A DNA stretch of 42,569 nt. Origin: an uncultured Lachnospiraceae bacterium. Its GTDB lineage: Bacteria; Bacillota; Clostridia; Lachnospirales; Lachnospiraceae. The stretch is from NCBI GenBank assembly GCA_910585605.1, contig CAJUFL010000020.1, forward strand, positions 18,638 through 61,206. The letters run 5' to 3'. Every line of letters starts with the position of its first letter. Positions within the stretch are counted from its first letter, which is position 1. Of the stretch, positions 25,615 through 33,840 are shown piece by piece. The notes beneath the pieces were generated by a model, which did not search any database, was not told the DNA's origin, and saw only the letters and a list, made by a program, of their open reading frames with translations. Both the position numbers and the translations under genes were made by a program.

Positions 25615-26346
25615 ATGAATACTTTAATAAAGGTTGAGGATATGTATAAAATATACAATCCCGGTGAGAATGAAGTACGGGCATTAGACGGTGTGAGCCT
25701 GACCGTTAATGAAGGAGAGTTTGTGGCAATCATTGGCCATTCCGGTTCCGGCAAATCCACCCTTATGAATATGCTGGGCTGTCTGGATGTTCCGACGGAG
25801 GGAACATACATATTGAACGGGGAAGATGTTTCCTCTCTGAGTGACAACGAATTATCTGAGGTTCGGAATAATTATATTGGATTTATTTTTCAGGGCTTTA
25901 ATCTGATACAGAACTTGACGGCACTTGAAAATGTGGAGCTACCGCTTATTTATCGCAAGGTGGACCGGAGCAGAAGGAGACAGCTGGCCGTAGAGGCATT
26001 GAGAAAAGTGGGATTAGAGCAGCGGATGAAGCATAAGCCGGCAGAAATGTCCGGCGGGCAGCAGCAGCGTGTAGCGATTGCGAGAGCCATAGCAGCAGCA
26101 CCGCCGCTTATTCTGGCAGATGAACCTACAGGTAATCTGGATTCAAAATCTACAAAGGATATCATGAAGATTCTGGATGGATTAAATGAGCAGGGAAATA
26201 CGATCGTGTTGATTACCCATGATGACGGAATAGCGGCAAATGCAAAACGGGTAGTAAGAATTATGGATGGAAAGATTGAGTCGGATACAGTAAAGGAAGA
26301 GAAATCAGCAATAAAAGAAAAACAGAATGGAGGATTGTATGAGTAG
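25615..26346 (+). CDS. ABC transporter ATPase, MacB/LolD type
   Basis: A 243-aa nucleotide-binding subunit. Walker A GHSGSGKST (41-49), Q-loop FIFQGFN, signature SGGQQQR, Walker B LILADEPT followed by GNLDS, and the H-loop ITHDD are all present. The charged C-terminal tail (about 225-243) is extra. Energy from ATP hydrolysis is passed to the MacB-type permease at 28001. The last 8 bp overlap the adaptor gene start, so translation is coupled. Gram-positive MacAB-like systems export antimicrobial peptides, macrolides or other hydrophobic molecules; the substrate here is unknown. No two-component system adjoins it. Confidence 0.94.
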   Translation: MNTLIKVEDMYKIYNPGENEVRALDGVSLTVNEGEFVAIIGHSGSGKSTLMNMLGCLDVPTEGTYILNGEDVSSLSDNELSEVRNNYIGFIFQGFNLIQNLTALENVELPLIYRKVDRSRRRQLAVEALRKVGLEQRMKHKPAEMSGGQQQRVAIARAIAAAPPLILADEPTGNLDSKSTKDIMKILDGLNEQGNTIVLITHDDGIAANAKRVVRIMDGKIESDTVKEEKSAIKEKQNGGLYE

Positions 26347-27895
26347 TCAGGATATGGAAGACCAGAATGAGGGACGGCAGATGGTAGAAGTTACAGAAAC
26401 CATGGAAGAATTAGTAACAGATACGCAGGGAGAAAAAGATATGGGAAACGGGAGATCGGGCAGAAAAAGAGCACAGGCAGGAAAGAAGAAGTCAAAGGCG
26501 AAGATTGTGATCACGATTGTGGTAGTGACAGTGCTTCTCTTGATTATCATTTTGGGAAGTGTCATTAGCAATATTTCCAAAGAAATGCAGGAAGCCATGG
26601 AAAATATGACATCGGATAGTGAGGATATTTTTGAAGTAGTGAAGAAGGATGTGGAACAGGAGATTACCACTTCCGGTATGGTAATAGGAACTTTAAAAAA
26701 TGCATATACTTCACCGGTTACTGCAAAAGTAGAGGATGTTAAAGTTGAGGTCGGGCAGATTGTCAGAAAAGGCGATATTCTGCTCACTTATGATGCTTCA
26801 GAACTGGGTGACAATTTAGCTAAAGTTAAAATTCAGGCACAGTCTGAACGTGCTGCGGGTAATGAGAGTTTTGAAGCGGCAAACAAGGCTGCTGGAAAGG
26901 CAAGCGAAGCAAAGAAAAAAATAAAAAGTCTGAAGAGTGATATTAAGGATTTGAAGAAAAAGATATCTTCTTTGTCAAATCAGGTAGAAGCTTATGAAAA
27001 CCAGATGAAAGCAGCAGAGGAAGGAGAATCCTCAAAGGATGAGGAAAATGGGGATTCCACAGCAGCTGGAACCGTAGATAGCAAGGCATATAAAAAGGCT
27101 GTTTCAGAGCTTAAAAAGAAAAATGAGACACTTGCTGCAAAACAGTCACAGCTGGCAGAACAGGAATCTATTGTTGCGGCAAATGAGGATGTGACAGTGT
27201 CCGAAAGCACCAAAACGCAGATTAGTGCGAGCAATCAATTATCAGATATGAATATAGACGATGCACAGGAATCACTGAATGCGGCCGAAGCAGGAATTAC
27301 TGCTGCTTCTGACGGCATTGTGGAATCCATAGATATTGTAAAAGGTGCTTATGCTAATGAGACACAGACACTGATGACCATTATTGATTCAGAGTACATT
27401 GGTGTAGAATTTTCGATTTCAAAGGATGATCTGGGATCTATTACAAAAGGGCAGAAAGCAAGAGTAGTCATTGCAGGCAATGAATATGAGGGAACGATTG
27501 ATTATGTCAGTCGGGTGGCAGTTACGGATATGTCCATGGCAGGAAATAATGCAAGTTCAGGGGGAACGATTAAAGGAAGAATCCTGATTGATAATCCGGA
27601 TGACAATATTTATATCGGAGTATCGGCCAAAGCATATATTTTTGTGGGAAAATCAGAGCAGGCACTGGTGATTCCTTACGAAGCCCTGAATACGGATATA
27701 GATGGAGATTTTGTTTATGTTGTAAATAAGGAAAATCTGATTGAACGCAAAAATGTTACTGTTGGAATTTATTCGGATGAGTATTACGAAGTTCTTGACG
27801 GCATTAAGGAAGGTGATAAGGTGATCACCAATGTAACAAAGGAAATGAAGCCGGGAGATTTATATGTGAACACTGCGGGTATGACAACACCTTAA
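26339..27895 (+). CDS. HlyD/MacA-family exporter adaptor
   Basis: About 518 aa. ATG 26339 is chosen for GGAGG at 5 nt and overlaps the ATPase gene by 8 bp. A basic cytoplasmic N-terminus precedes one membrane segment (near residues 55-80). Then come the split lipoyl/barrel-sandwich half (YTSPVTAKVEDVKVEVGQIV), a long helical hairpin (about 175-320, Lys/Ser/Glu-rich), the second half (AASDGIVESIDIVKGAY) and a beta-barrel domain with EYEGTIDYVSRVA. This is the standard adaptor plan linking permease and exterior. The acidic insertion EEGESSKDEENGDS in the hairpin is unusual and may be a flexible loop. Confidence 0.92.
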   Translation: MSSQDMEDQNEGRQMVEVTETMEELVTDTQGEKDMGNGRSGRKRAQAGKKKSKAKIVITIVVVTVLLLIIILGSVISNISKEMQEAMENMTSDSEDIFEVVKKDVEQEITTSGMVIGTLKNAYTSPVTAKVEDVKVEVGQIVRKGDILLTYDASELGDNLAKVKIQAQSERAAGNESFEAANKAAGKASEAKKKIKSLKSDIKDLKKKISSLSNQVEAYENQMKAAEEGESSKDEENGDSTAAGTVDSKAYKKAVSELKKKNETLAAKQSQLAEQESIVAANEDVTVSESTKTQISASNQLSDMNIDDAQESLNAAEAGITAASDGIVESIDIVKGAYANETQTLMTIIDSEYIGVEFSISKDDLGSITKGQKARVVIAGNEYEGTIDYVSRVAVTDMSMAGNNASSGGTIKGRILIDNPDDNIYIGVSAKAYIFVGKSEQALVIPYEALNTDIDGDFVYVVNKENLIERKNVTVGIYSDEYYEVLDGIKEGDKVITNVTKEMKPGDLYVNTAGMTTP

Positions 27896-28000
27896 ATTGT
27901 GAAGTGGAGTATAGTAGATAAAAGCAGCTGTCAGGTAAAGAATAAACATTGTTATTAAATTATGCCTGCGGTAAGCAGCTGCGGAAAACAGGAGGCGCAT

Positions 28001-29236
28001 ATGGCACAGCTTGGTGAATATGTGAAAATGGCCCTTAAAAATATATGGGCAAATAAAGTAAGGACGTTTCTTACCATGCTTGGAATTATTATAGGTATTT
28101 CTTCGGTTATTTTGATCATATCTGTAGGAAATGGAGCAACAGATATGATTACCTCGGAATTAGGAGAGCTTGGTAAAGGACAGATTCAATTTTATTTAAC
28201 GGATTATCAGGACAAGTATTACCTGACAAGTGATGAAATTGAGTATATCAGGGGCATGGAGGGTGTAAAAGCAGCTGCCACCCAAAGTTATTTTGAAGGT
28301 ACGACAAAAACCAAGAAAAATGAATTTAAGACGAATGTGGTTGCGATTAATCCGGATGGTTTTGCTTTTTTGGATAATACATATGTTAAAGGCGGTCCGT
28401 ATACCGAAAAAGAGGCGGAGGATGGGAAACCGGTCTGCGTTATCAGTGAGAATGATGCGATGAAGCTGTTTGGTTCTACAAATGTGCTGGGGATGGATGT
28501 TGATATTACACTATTTGGACAGTATGATATTACTGTTACGATTATAGGTATTGCCCAGTCTGAAGAAGATAATACCATTACATCTATGTATTCCGATCCA
28601 TCAATACAGCTAATCATGCCTCCGGAGGCATTCTCGACCATGCTGGGTATTGATTTAAACAAAGATATTACAGATTTCTTTATTTTAAAAGAAGATGATG
28701 CTGATTCCCAGAAGCTTTGCGATGATATCGTAGATTATCTGGAAACCAGACATCATTGCAGAGGAGATCATGTGTATATCTATCAGAGTTTTGATGATAT
28801 GATGAAACAGGTAAATTCAGTTATTAATCTGATCACTATTTTTGTTGCATTTGTTGCTTCCGTATCATTGTTAGTTGGAGGAATCGGTGTTATGAATATC
28901 ATGCTGGTGTCCGTAACGGAACGAACAAGGGAAATCGGTATCAGGAAAGCACTTGGTGCCAAAACTGGTTCCATTACATTTCAGTTTTTGGCAGAGTCTG
29001 CATTTATTACTTTGATTGGAGGATTGATCGGAATTATTCTTGGGGTTCTGGGTGCATGGATTATTGCAGGAATCATTGGAATGATGGTGCCACAGATGAG
29101 GTTTGCACCTGCCCTTAAATTGGATACGATATTACTGGCATCTGCATTTTCGTCTTTTGTAGGACTGTTTTTTGGAATCTATCCTGCAAGAAAGGCAGCA
29201 AAATTAAGTCCGATAGAGGCTTTGAGGCAGAATTAA
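28001..29236 (+). CDS. MacB-type ABC permease
   Basis: About 411 aa. ATG 28001 is chosen for GGAGG 5 nt upstream; an in-frame ATG at 27962 adds 13 residues with no ribosome site. The first membrane helix (TFLTMLGIIIGISSVILIIS) is followed by a large extracellular MacB periplasmic-core domain (about 60-275). The C-terminal FtsX domain has three helices, with the coupling text MLVSVTERTREIGIRKALGA between the first two and ARKAAKLSPIEALR at the end. With the preceding ATPase and adaptor it completes a mechanotransmission-type exporter. The 105-bp gap after the adaptor has no terminator. Confidence 0.94.
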   Translation: MAQLGEYVKMALKNIWANKVRTFLTMLGIIIGISSVILIISVGNGATDMITSELGELGKGQIQFYLTDYQDKYYLTSDEIEYIRGMEGVKAAATQSYFEGTTKTKKNEFKTNVVAINPDGFAFLDNTYVKGGPYTEKEAEDGKPVCVISENDAMKLFGSTNVLGMDVDITLFGQYDITVTIIGIAQSEEDNTITSMYSDPSIQLIMPPEAFSTMLGIDLNKDITDFFILKEDDADSQKLCDDIVDYLETRHHCRGDHVYIYQSFDDMMKQVNSVINLITIFVAFVASVSLLVGGIGVMNIMLVSVTERTREIGIRKALGAKTGSITFQFLAESAFITLIGGLIGIILGVLGAWIIAGIIGMMVPQMRFAPALKLDTILLASAFSSFVGLFFGIYPARKAAKLSPIEALRQN

Positions 29237-29325
29237 TATAGTCTTAATGGGTGTATTAACGAATATTTATTTCCACAAGTAATGAGCCAAACAGCCGCAC
29301 TAGTGCGGATATTTGATTGTTTTAT

Positions 29326-29373
29326 AAAGCGGTATCTGTGTGAAGTGTTTTAAGCAGATGCCGCTTTCTTTTT
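29326..29373 (+). terminator. Terminator of the ABC exporter operon
   Basis: AAAGCGGTATCTG (29326-29338) pairs with CAGATGCCGCTTT (29355-29367) and is followed by CTTTTT. Just upstream, 29295-29308 is a separate 14-bp palindrome, CCGCACTAGTGCGG. Beyond the terminator, 29374-29725 holds no gene; it contains a small ACTGCC/GGGTAGT hairpin near 29413-29431 and a lone GCAGAGCGAAG resembling the str-operon loop motif near 29464-29475. Confidence 0.88.
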
Positions 29374-29725
29374 GTGAGAGGCGAATCGAAGTATGCTTGT
29401 ATAATTTTGGCGACTGCCGTGAAGGGTAGTATGTGCCAGTGACATATATTTAGCACCACCAAAGCAGAGCGAAGAATGGGAAATCTATATATGTTATGCA
29501 GATTCATTATACTTTTTATTGAAAATAGGGAAATATTGTGTAAAAGTGAATTTGGAATTTTTCAAAGATATAACAAGTGTATGGAATAAAATGAATAGCA
29601 CTATATATTGTGTTAATAATATAGAAGAAACCTAATGGTGGCATTACGGAAAAATATAAGTCAGGCATAGAAAATACGTGGTTTGTCAGATGCTCTTAAA
29701 ATGTAAAAACTTTTTGAAAAATCCC

Positions 29726-29754
29726 TTGACACTAATAAATGATATGGATATAAT
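29726..29754 (+). promoter_or_regulatory. str operon promoter (consensus)
   Basis: A perfect TTGACA (29726-29731), a 17-bp spacer and a perfect TATAAT (29749-29754) precede rpsL. The leader of about 100 nt has a small GCCC/GGGC hairpin (29789-29803). This is the strongest promoter in the window. Confidence 0.9.
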
Positions 29755-29859
29755 GACAAAGTGTGCGTGAAATTTGATGTATTCGTGTGCCCCAAAACAG
29801 GGCTTCGGATATGTTGAATGGCAGGAACACAAAAATATTTCAAACAGGAGGTGAAAAAC

Positions 29860-30279
29860 ATGCCAACTTTTAACCAGTTAGTTAGAAAAGGAAGACAGAC
29901 TGTAGAGAAAAAGTCTACCGCACCGGCTCTTCAGAAGGGATATAACTCTTTACAGAAGAGACCTACTGATTCAAGTGCTCCGCAAAAGCGTGGTGTTTGT
30001 ACAGCAGTTAAGACAGCTACTCCTAAGAAACCTAACTCAGCTCTTAGAAAGATCGCCAGAGTACGTTTATCTAACGGTATCGAAGTTACCAGCTATATCC
30101 CGGGTGAAGGTCACAACCTTCAGGAGCATAGTGTTGTTCTGATTCGTGGTGGTAGAGTAAAGGATTTACCAGGTACCAGATATCATGTTATCCGTGGTAC
30201 TTTGGATACGGCAGGCGTTGCAAAGAGACGTCAGGCACGTTCTAAGTACGGCGCAAAGAGACCTAAAGATGCTAAATAG
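29860..30279 (+). CDS. rpsL: 30S ribosomal protein S12
   Basis: A 139-aa protein of the decoding centre. ATG 29860 (MPTFNQLVRKG) follows AGGAGGTG and matches the universal S12 N-terminus; an upstream in-frame extension is not used. Conserved segments TPKKPNSALRKIARVRLSN, YIPGEGHNLQEHS and RGGRVKDLPGTRYH are intact. Lysines in the TPKKPN and VKDLPG loops, where streptomycin-resistance changes occur, are wild type. It is the first gene of the str operon. Its stop is followed at once by a hairpin array (30287-30518) and a total gap of 482 bp to rpsG, far longer than usual. Confidence 0.98.
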   Translation: MPTFNQLVRKGRQTVEKKSTAPALQKGYNSLQKRPTDSSAPQKRGVCTAVKTATPKKPNSALRKIARVRLSNGIEVTSYIPGEGHNLQEHSVVLIRGGRVKDLPGTRYHVIRGTLDTAGVAKRRQARSKYGAKRPKDAK

Positions 30280-30518
30280 GCATTGAGTATTTAACGAGAA
30301 CAAGTGAAATGCAGTTCGAGTTTAGTACGAAAGCCCATCCCGATACTTAATGAGGATGAGCTAAGCGAAATCCGAATTTAGTAGAGTGGATGCCACCCGG
30401 CAGAGTGGTGAGCAAGTAAAGATGCTGGCTCAAAGTGAAAGCAAGACGAAGTCGAAGCTTGAACTTAGTCGTAGCCCTGTCATCGCACTTAATGAGCAGA
30501 GCGAATTTAGGAGATGAC
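30280..30518 (+). repeat. Tandem-GA hairpin array between rpsL and rpsG
   Basis: Four hairpins fold on the sense strand. (1) 30287-30328: stem GUAUUUAAC/GUUUAGUAC, tandem G-A, GAAC/GUUC, 12-nt loop. (2) 30345-30382: ACUUAAU/AUUUAGU, tandem G-A, GGAU/AUCC, 12-nt loop. (3) 30433-30466: AAGU/ACUU, tandem G-A, AAGC/GCUU, GAC/GUC, GAA loop. (4) 30479-30518: GUCAUC/GAUGAC, CUUAAU/AUUUAG, tandem G-A, GC-AGA-GC cap. The first two match the rpsG-fusA copies with compensated stem changes. The remaining 30519-30761 has a GGGA(A)TGGA/TCCATCCC hairpin (30524-30545) and otherwise nothing I can name. Confidence 0.75.
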
Positions 30519-30761
30519 GACATTGGGAATGGAAAAGTCCATCCCTACAGCATTTAGGTATCTCTTGGCAGTGATTCAGGAGACAGTAAGTCAAAAATTA
30601 ATAGTGCTGGTAATGGCAATGTTTTTCATTTTATGATAAAAGCGATGCAACACCTGCACGAACAAGGTTCCTAAAGTAATCTTAAAGATTCCACATGGAA
30701 CAATGAGTACCTTTAAGCTGATTGATATCAGTTTAGTAAAAAAAAATAGGAGGGAAGTACC

Positions 30762-31232
30762 GTGCCACGTAAAGGACATATTCAAAAGAGAGACGTATTA
30801 GCGGATCCAATTTATAATAGTAAAGTGGTTACCAAGCTTATCAATAACATTATGTTAGATGGTAAGAAGGGGGTAGCCCAGAAAATTGTATACGGCGCAT
30901 TTGAACGTGTTGCCAATGAGACTGGTAAACCTGCTTTGGAAGTATTTGAAGAAGCACTTAACAATATCATGCCAGTTCTTGAGGTAAAGGCAAGACGTAT
31001 CGGTGGAGCTACTTATCAGGTACCTATCGATGTAAGACCTGATAGAAGACAGGCTTTAGCACTTCGCTGGCTGACAACCTATTCTCGTGCAAGATCCGAG
31101 AAGACGATGGAAGAGAGATTAGCGAAGGAATTACTGGATGCTTCTAATAATACTGGTGCATCAGTAAAGAAAAAAGAAGATATGCACAAGATGGCAGAGG
31201 CAAACAAGGCATTTGCACATTACAGATTTTAG
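30762..31232 (+). CDS. rpsG: 30S ribosomal protein S7
   Basis: A 156-aa primary 16S rRNA-binding protein that organises the small-subunit head. The GTG start at 30762 follows AGGAGGGA and matches the universal N-terminus PRKGHIQKRDVLADP. Conserved YQVPIDVRPDRR and LRWLTTYSRARSEKTM are present, and length is normal. In E. coli, S7 represses its own operon by binding the rpsL-rpsG intercistronic RNA. Here that region is long and structured, but it bears no evident likeness to the E. coli site. Confidence 0.98.
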   Translation: MPRKGHIQKRDVLADPIYNSKVVTKLINNIMLDGKKGVAQKIVYGAFERVANETGKPALEVFEEALNNIMPVLEVKARRIGGATYQVPIDVRPDRRQALALRWLTTYSRARSEKTMEERLAKELLDASNNTGASVKKKEDMHKMAEANKAFAHYRF

Positions 31233-31233
31233 G

Positions 31234-31466
31234 CATTGAACACTTAACGAAATCGAGCAGAGCGAAGATTGAGTTTAGTGTGAAAGCCCATCCCGAAACT
31301 TAATGAGACCAAACGAAGAGCAGGTCGAATTTAGTAGAGTGGATGTCATTGAACATTGAATAGAAATCGAGCAGAGCGAAGATTGAGTTTAGTGTGAAAG
31401 CCCATCCCGAAACTTAATGAGACCAAACGAAGAGCAGGTCGAATTTAGTAGAGTGGATGTCATTGA
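31234..31466 (+). repeat. Duplicated tandem-GA hairpin pair between rpsG and fusA
   Basis: A 103-nt segment, 31250-31352, recurs without visible change at 31364-31466 (period 114). The first copy, with its upstream bases, forms hairpin 31240-31281 (ACACUUAAC/GUUUAGUGU, tandem G-A, AAUC/GAUU) and hairpin 31298-31335 (ACUUAAU/AUUUAGU, tandem G-A, GACC/GGUC), each with a 12-nt loop. In the second copy the 5' arm of the first outer stem is replaced, so only the inner stem and the second hairpin survive. The element starts directly after the rpsG stop, as its relative does after rpsL. Confidence 0.8.
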
Positions 31467-31519
31467 GAGCTTAATGGATTTAAGCAAAGTGCATTTACTA
31501 AATTAAGGAGGAAAAAATC

Positions 31520-33640
31520 TTGGCTGGAAGAGAATATCCATTAGAGAGAACCAGAAATATCGGTATTATGGCTCATATTGATGCAGGTAAGACTACTCTG
31601 ACAGAGCGTATCTTATATTATACCGGTGTTAATTATAAGATTGGTGAGACTCATGAAGGTGCAGCTACCATGGACTGGATGGAGCAGGAGCAGGAACGTG
31701 GTATCACGATCACATCTGCTGCTACAACATGTCACTGGACACTTGAGGATCATCATAAGCCAAAACAAGGTGCTTTAGAGCATCGTGTCAATATTATTGA
31801 TACTCCGGGACACGTAGACTTTACTGTTGAGGTAGAACGTTCACTTCGTGTATTAGATGGAGCTGTTGGTGTATTTGATGCGAAAGCAGGTGTTGAACCT
31901 CAGTCTGAGAATGTATGGCGCCAGGCTGACACATATAGTGTTCCACGTATGGCGTTTATTAACAAGATGGACAAAATGGGTGCAGATTTCTTCATGTCTG
32001 TACAGACCATTATTGACCGTCTTGGTAAGAATGCAGTTCCTGTACAGATTCCAATTGGTGCAGAGGACGAATTTGCTGGCTTGATCGATTTATTCGAGAT
32101 GGAAGCATATTATTATAAGGATGATAAGGGTGAAGATATCGAAATCACAGAGATTCCTGCTGATTTGAAGGAGTTAGCTGACGAATGGCATGAGAATCTT
32201 GTTGAGAAATGCTGTGAGTTAGATGATGACCTTATGATGCAGTATCTTGAGGGAGAAGAGCCATCTATTGAGGATATGAAGAAGGCACTTCGTAAAGGTA
32301 CAATTGCAAACGAGGCTGTTCCTGTATTTTGTGGTTCAGCTTATAAGAATAAAGGTGTTCAGAAGATGTTGGATGGTGTTATCGAGTATATGCCAGCTCC
32401 TACAGATATACCGGATATTACTGGTGTAGATGAGGAAGGTAATGAGGTAACACGTAAGTCATCTGATGATGAGCCGTTCTCAGCATTAGCATTTAAGATT
32501 ATGGCTGATCCATTCGTAGGTAAATTAGCATTTTTCCGTGTATATTCAGGTACCTGTAATTCCGGTTCTTATGTTTTGAATGCTACAAAGAATAAAAAAG
32601 AGCGTGTTGGACGTATTGTACAGATGCATGCGAACAACCGTACAGAGATTTCTAAGGTTTATTCCGGAGATATCGCAGCAGCTGTTGGATTTAAGTTTAC
32701 AGCAACTGGTGATACAATCTGTGATGAACAGCATCCAGTAATCCTTGAGTCTATGGAATTCCCAGAGCCGGTTATCGAGCTTGCGATCGAGCCTAAGACA
32801 AAGAATGATCAGGGTAAGATGGGCGAGGCACTTGCAAAACTGGCAGAAGAGGATCCTACCTTCCGTGCTCATACCAATCAGGAGACTGGTCAGACCATTA
32901 TTGCTGGTATGGGTGAGCTTCATTTGGAAGTTATTGTAGACCGTCTGCTTCGTGAGTTTAAGGTTGAGGCAAACGTTGGTGCACCTCAGGTTGCTTACAA
33001 GGAGACAATCACCAAGACTGTTGATGTAGATAGCAAGTACGCTAAGCAGTCAGGTGGTCGTGGTCAGTATGGTCACTGTAAAGTTAGATTTGAGCCAATG
33101 GATGCAAACGGTGAAGAATTATTTAAGTTTGAGTCCAGTGTGGTTGGTGGTGCAATTCCGAAGGAATACATCCCGGCTGTTGGTGAAGGTATCGAGGAAG
33201 CTACAAAAGCTGGTACTTTGGCAGGATTCCCTGTTGTTGGTATTTATGCTAATGTATTTGATGGATCTTACCATGAAGTTGACTCGAATGAAATGGCATT
33301 CCATATTGCCGGATCCATGGCATTTAAGGAAGCTATGCAAAAAGCTGCTCCTGTATTGCTTGAGCCTATCATGAAGGTAGAAGTTACAATGCCTGAAGAG
33401 TATATGGGTGATGTAATCGGAAGCTTAAATGCAAAACGTGGACAGATTCAGAGTATGGATGACCTTGGTGGTGGTAAGATTGTACGTGCTTTAGTACCAC
33501 TTGCAGAGATGTTCGGATACTCAACAGAGCTGCGTTCTTCTACACAGGGTCGTGGTAACTACTCAATGTTCTTTGAGAAGTATGAGCCGGCTCCGAAGTC
33601 TGTACAGGACAAGATTATCAACGCTAAAAAGGGCAACTAA
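31520..33640 (+). CDS. fusA: Elongation factor G
   Basis: A 706-aa translocase GTPase. The start is an unusual TTG at 31520, 8 nt after AAGGAGG; the N-terminus (AGREYPLERTRNIGIMAHID) fits EF-G and no ATG or GTG gives it. G1 is AHIDAGKTT, G2 lies in GITITSAATT, G3 is DTPGHVDF and G4 is NKMDKMGAD. The domain IV core SGGRGQYGHCKV is present and the length is normal. It drives tRNA-mRNA movement after peptide transfer and, with RRF, ribosome recycling. It follows a 287-bp gap with duplicated hairpins; tuf follows after 200 bp with a separate promoter. Domains IV-V include the intact MPEEYMGDVIGSLNAKRG segment. Confidence 0.98.
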   Translation: MAGREYPLERTRNIGIMAHIDAGKTTLTERILYYTGVNYKIGETHEGAATMDWMEQEQERGITITSAATTCHWTLEDHHKPKQGALEHRVNIIDTPGHVDFTVEVERSLRVLDGAVGVFDAKAGVEPQSENVWRQADTYSVPRMAFINKMDKMGADFFMSVQTIIDRLGKNAVPVQIPIGAEDEFAGLIDLFEMEAYYYKDDKGEDIEITEIPADLKELADEWHENLVEKCCELDDDLMMQYLEGEEPSIEDMKKALRKGTIANEAVPVFCGSAYKNKGVQKMLDGVIEYMPAPTDIPDITGVDEEGNEVTRKSSDDEPFSALAFKIMADPFVGKLAFFRVYSGTCNSGSYVLNATKNKKERVGRIVQMHANNRTEISKVYSGDIAAAVGFKFTATGDTICDEQHPVILESMEFPEPVIELAIEPKTKNDQGKMGEALAKLAEEDPTFRAHTNQETGQTIIAGMGELHLEVIVDRLLREFKVEANVGAPQVAYKETITKTVDVDSKYAKQSGGRGQYGHCKVRFEPMDANGEELFKFESSVVGGAIPKEYIPAVGEGIEEATKAGTLAGFPVVGIYANVFDGSYHEVDSNEMAFHIAGSMAFKEAMQKAAPVLLEPIMKVEVTMPEEYMGDVIGSLNAKRGQIQSMDDLGGGKIVRALVPLAEMFGYSTELRSSTQGRGNYSMFFEKYEPAPKSVQDKIINAKKGN

Positions 33641-33759
33641 TACAAATAATATTGTGGAGCGGGAAGGGATATAATCCCTCCGGCTTCATGTAAAAAGGTT
33701 GAAAATACAGTTTAACCAAATAAAATAAAGGGAATATTAATTCCTATTGAAGAAAGTAC

Positions 33760-33788
33760 TTGAAAATATTGGATGTTTCTAATATAAT
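33760..33788 (+). promoter_or_regulatory. tuf promoter
   Basis: TTGAAA (33760-33765), 17 bp and TATAAT (33783-33788) lie 52 bp before tuf, so EF-Tu can be made independently of the str transcript. A GC-rich hairpin (AGGGAT/ATCCCT at 33665-33679) without a T-run lies in the same fusA-tuf gap. Confidence 0.75.
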
Positions 33789-33840
33789 CAGTATTAGCGA
33801 TTAAAAGCCTATGAGGCAAAATTAAGGAGGAATATTTAAA

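Noticed and set aside
30280..31466. Kink-turn reading of the hairpins
   Set aside because: A kink-turn needs an asymmetric bulge next to the G-A pairs. Here the two arms are symmetric and the helix continues on both sides.
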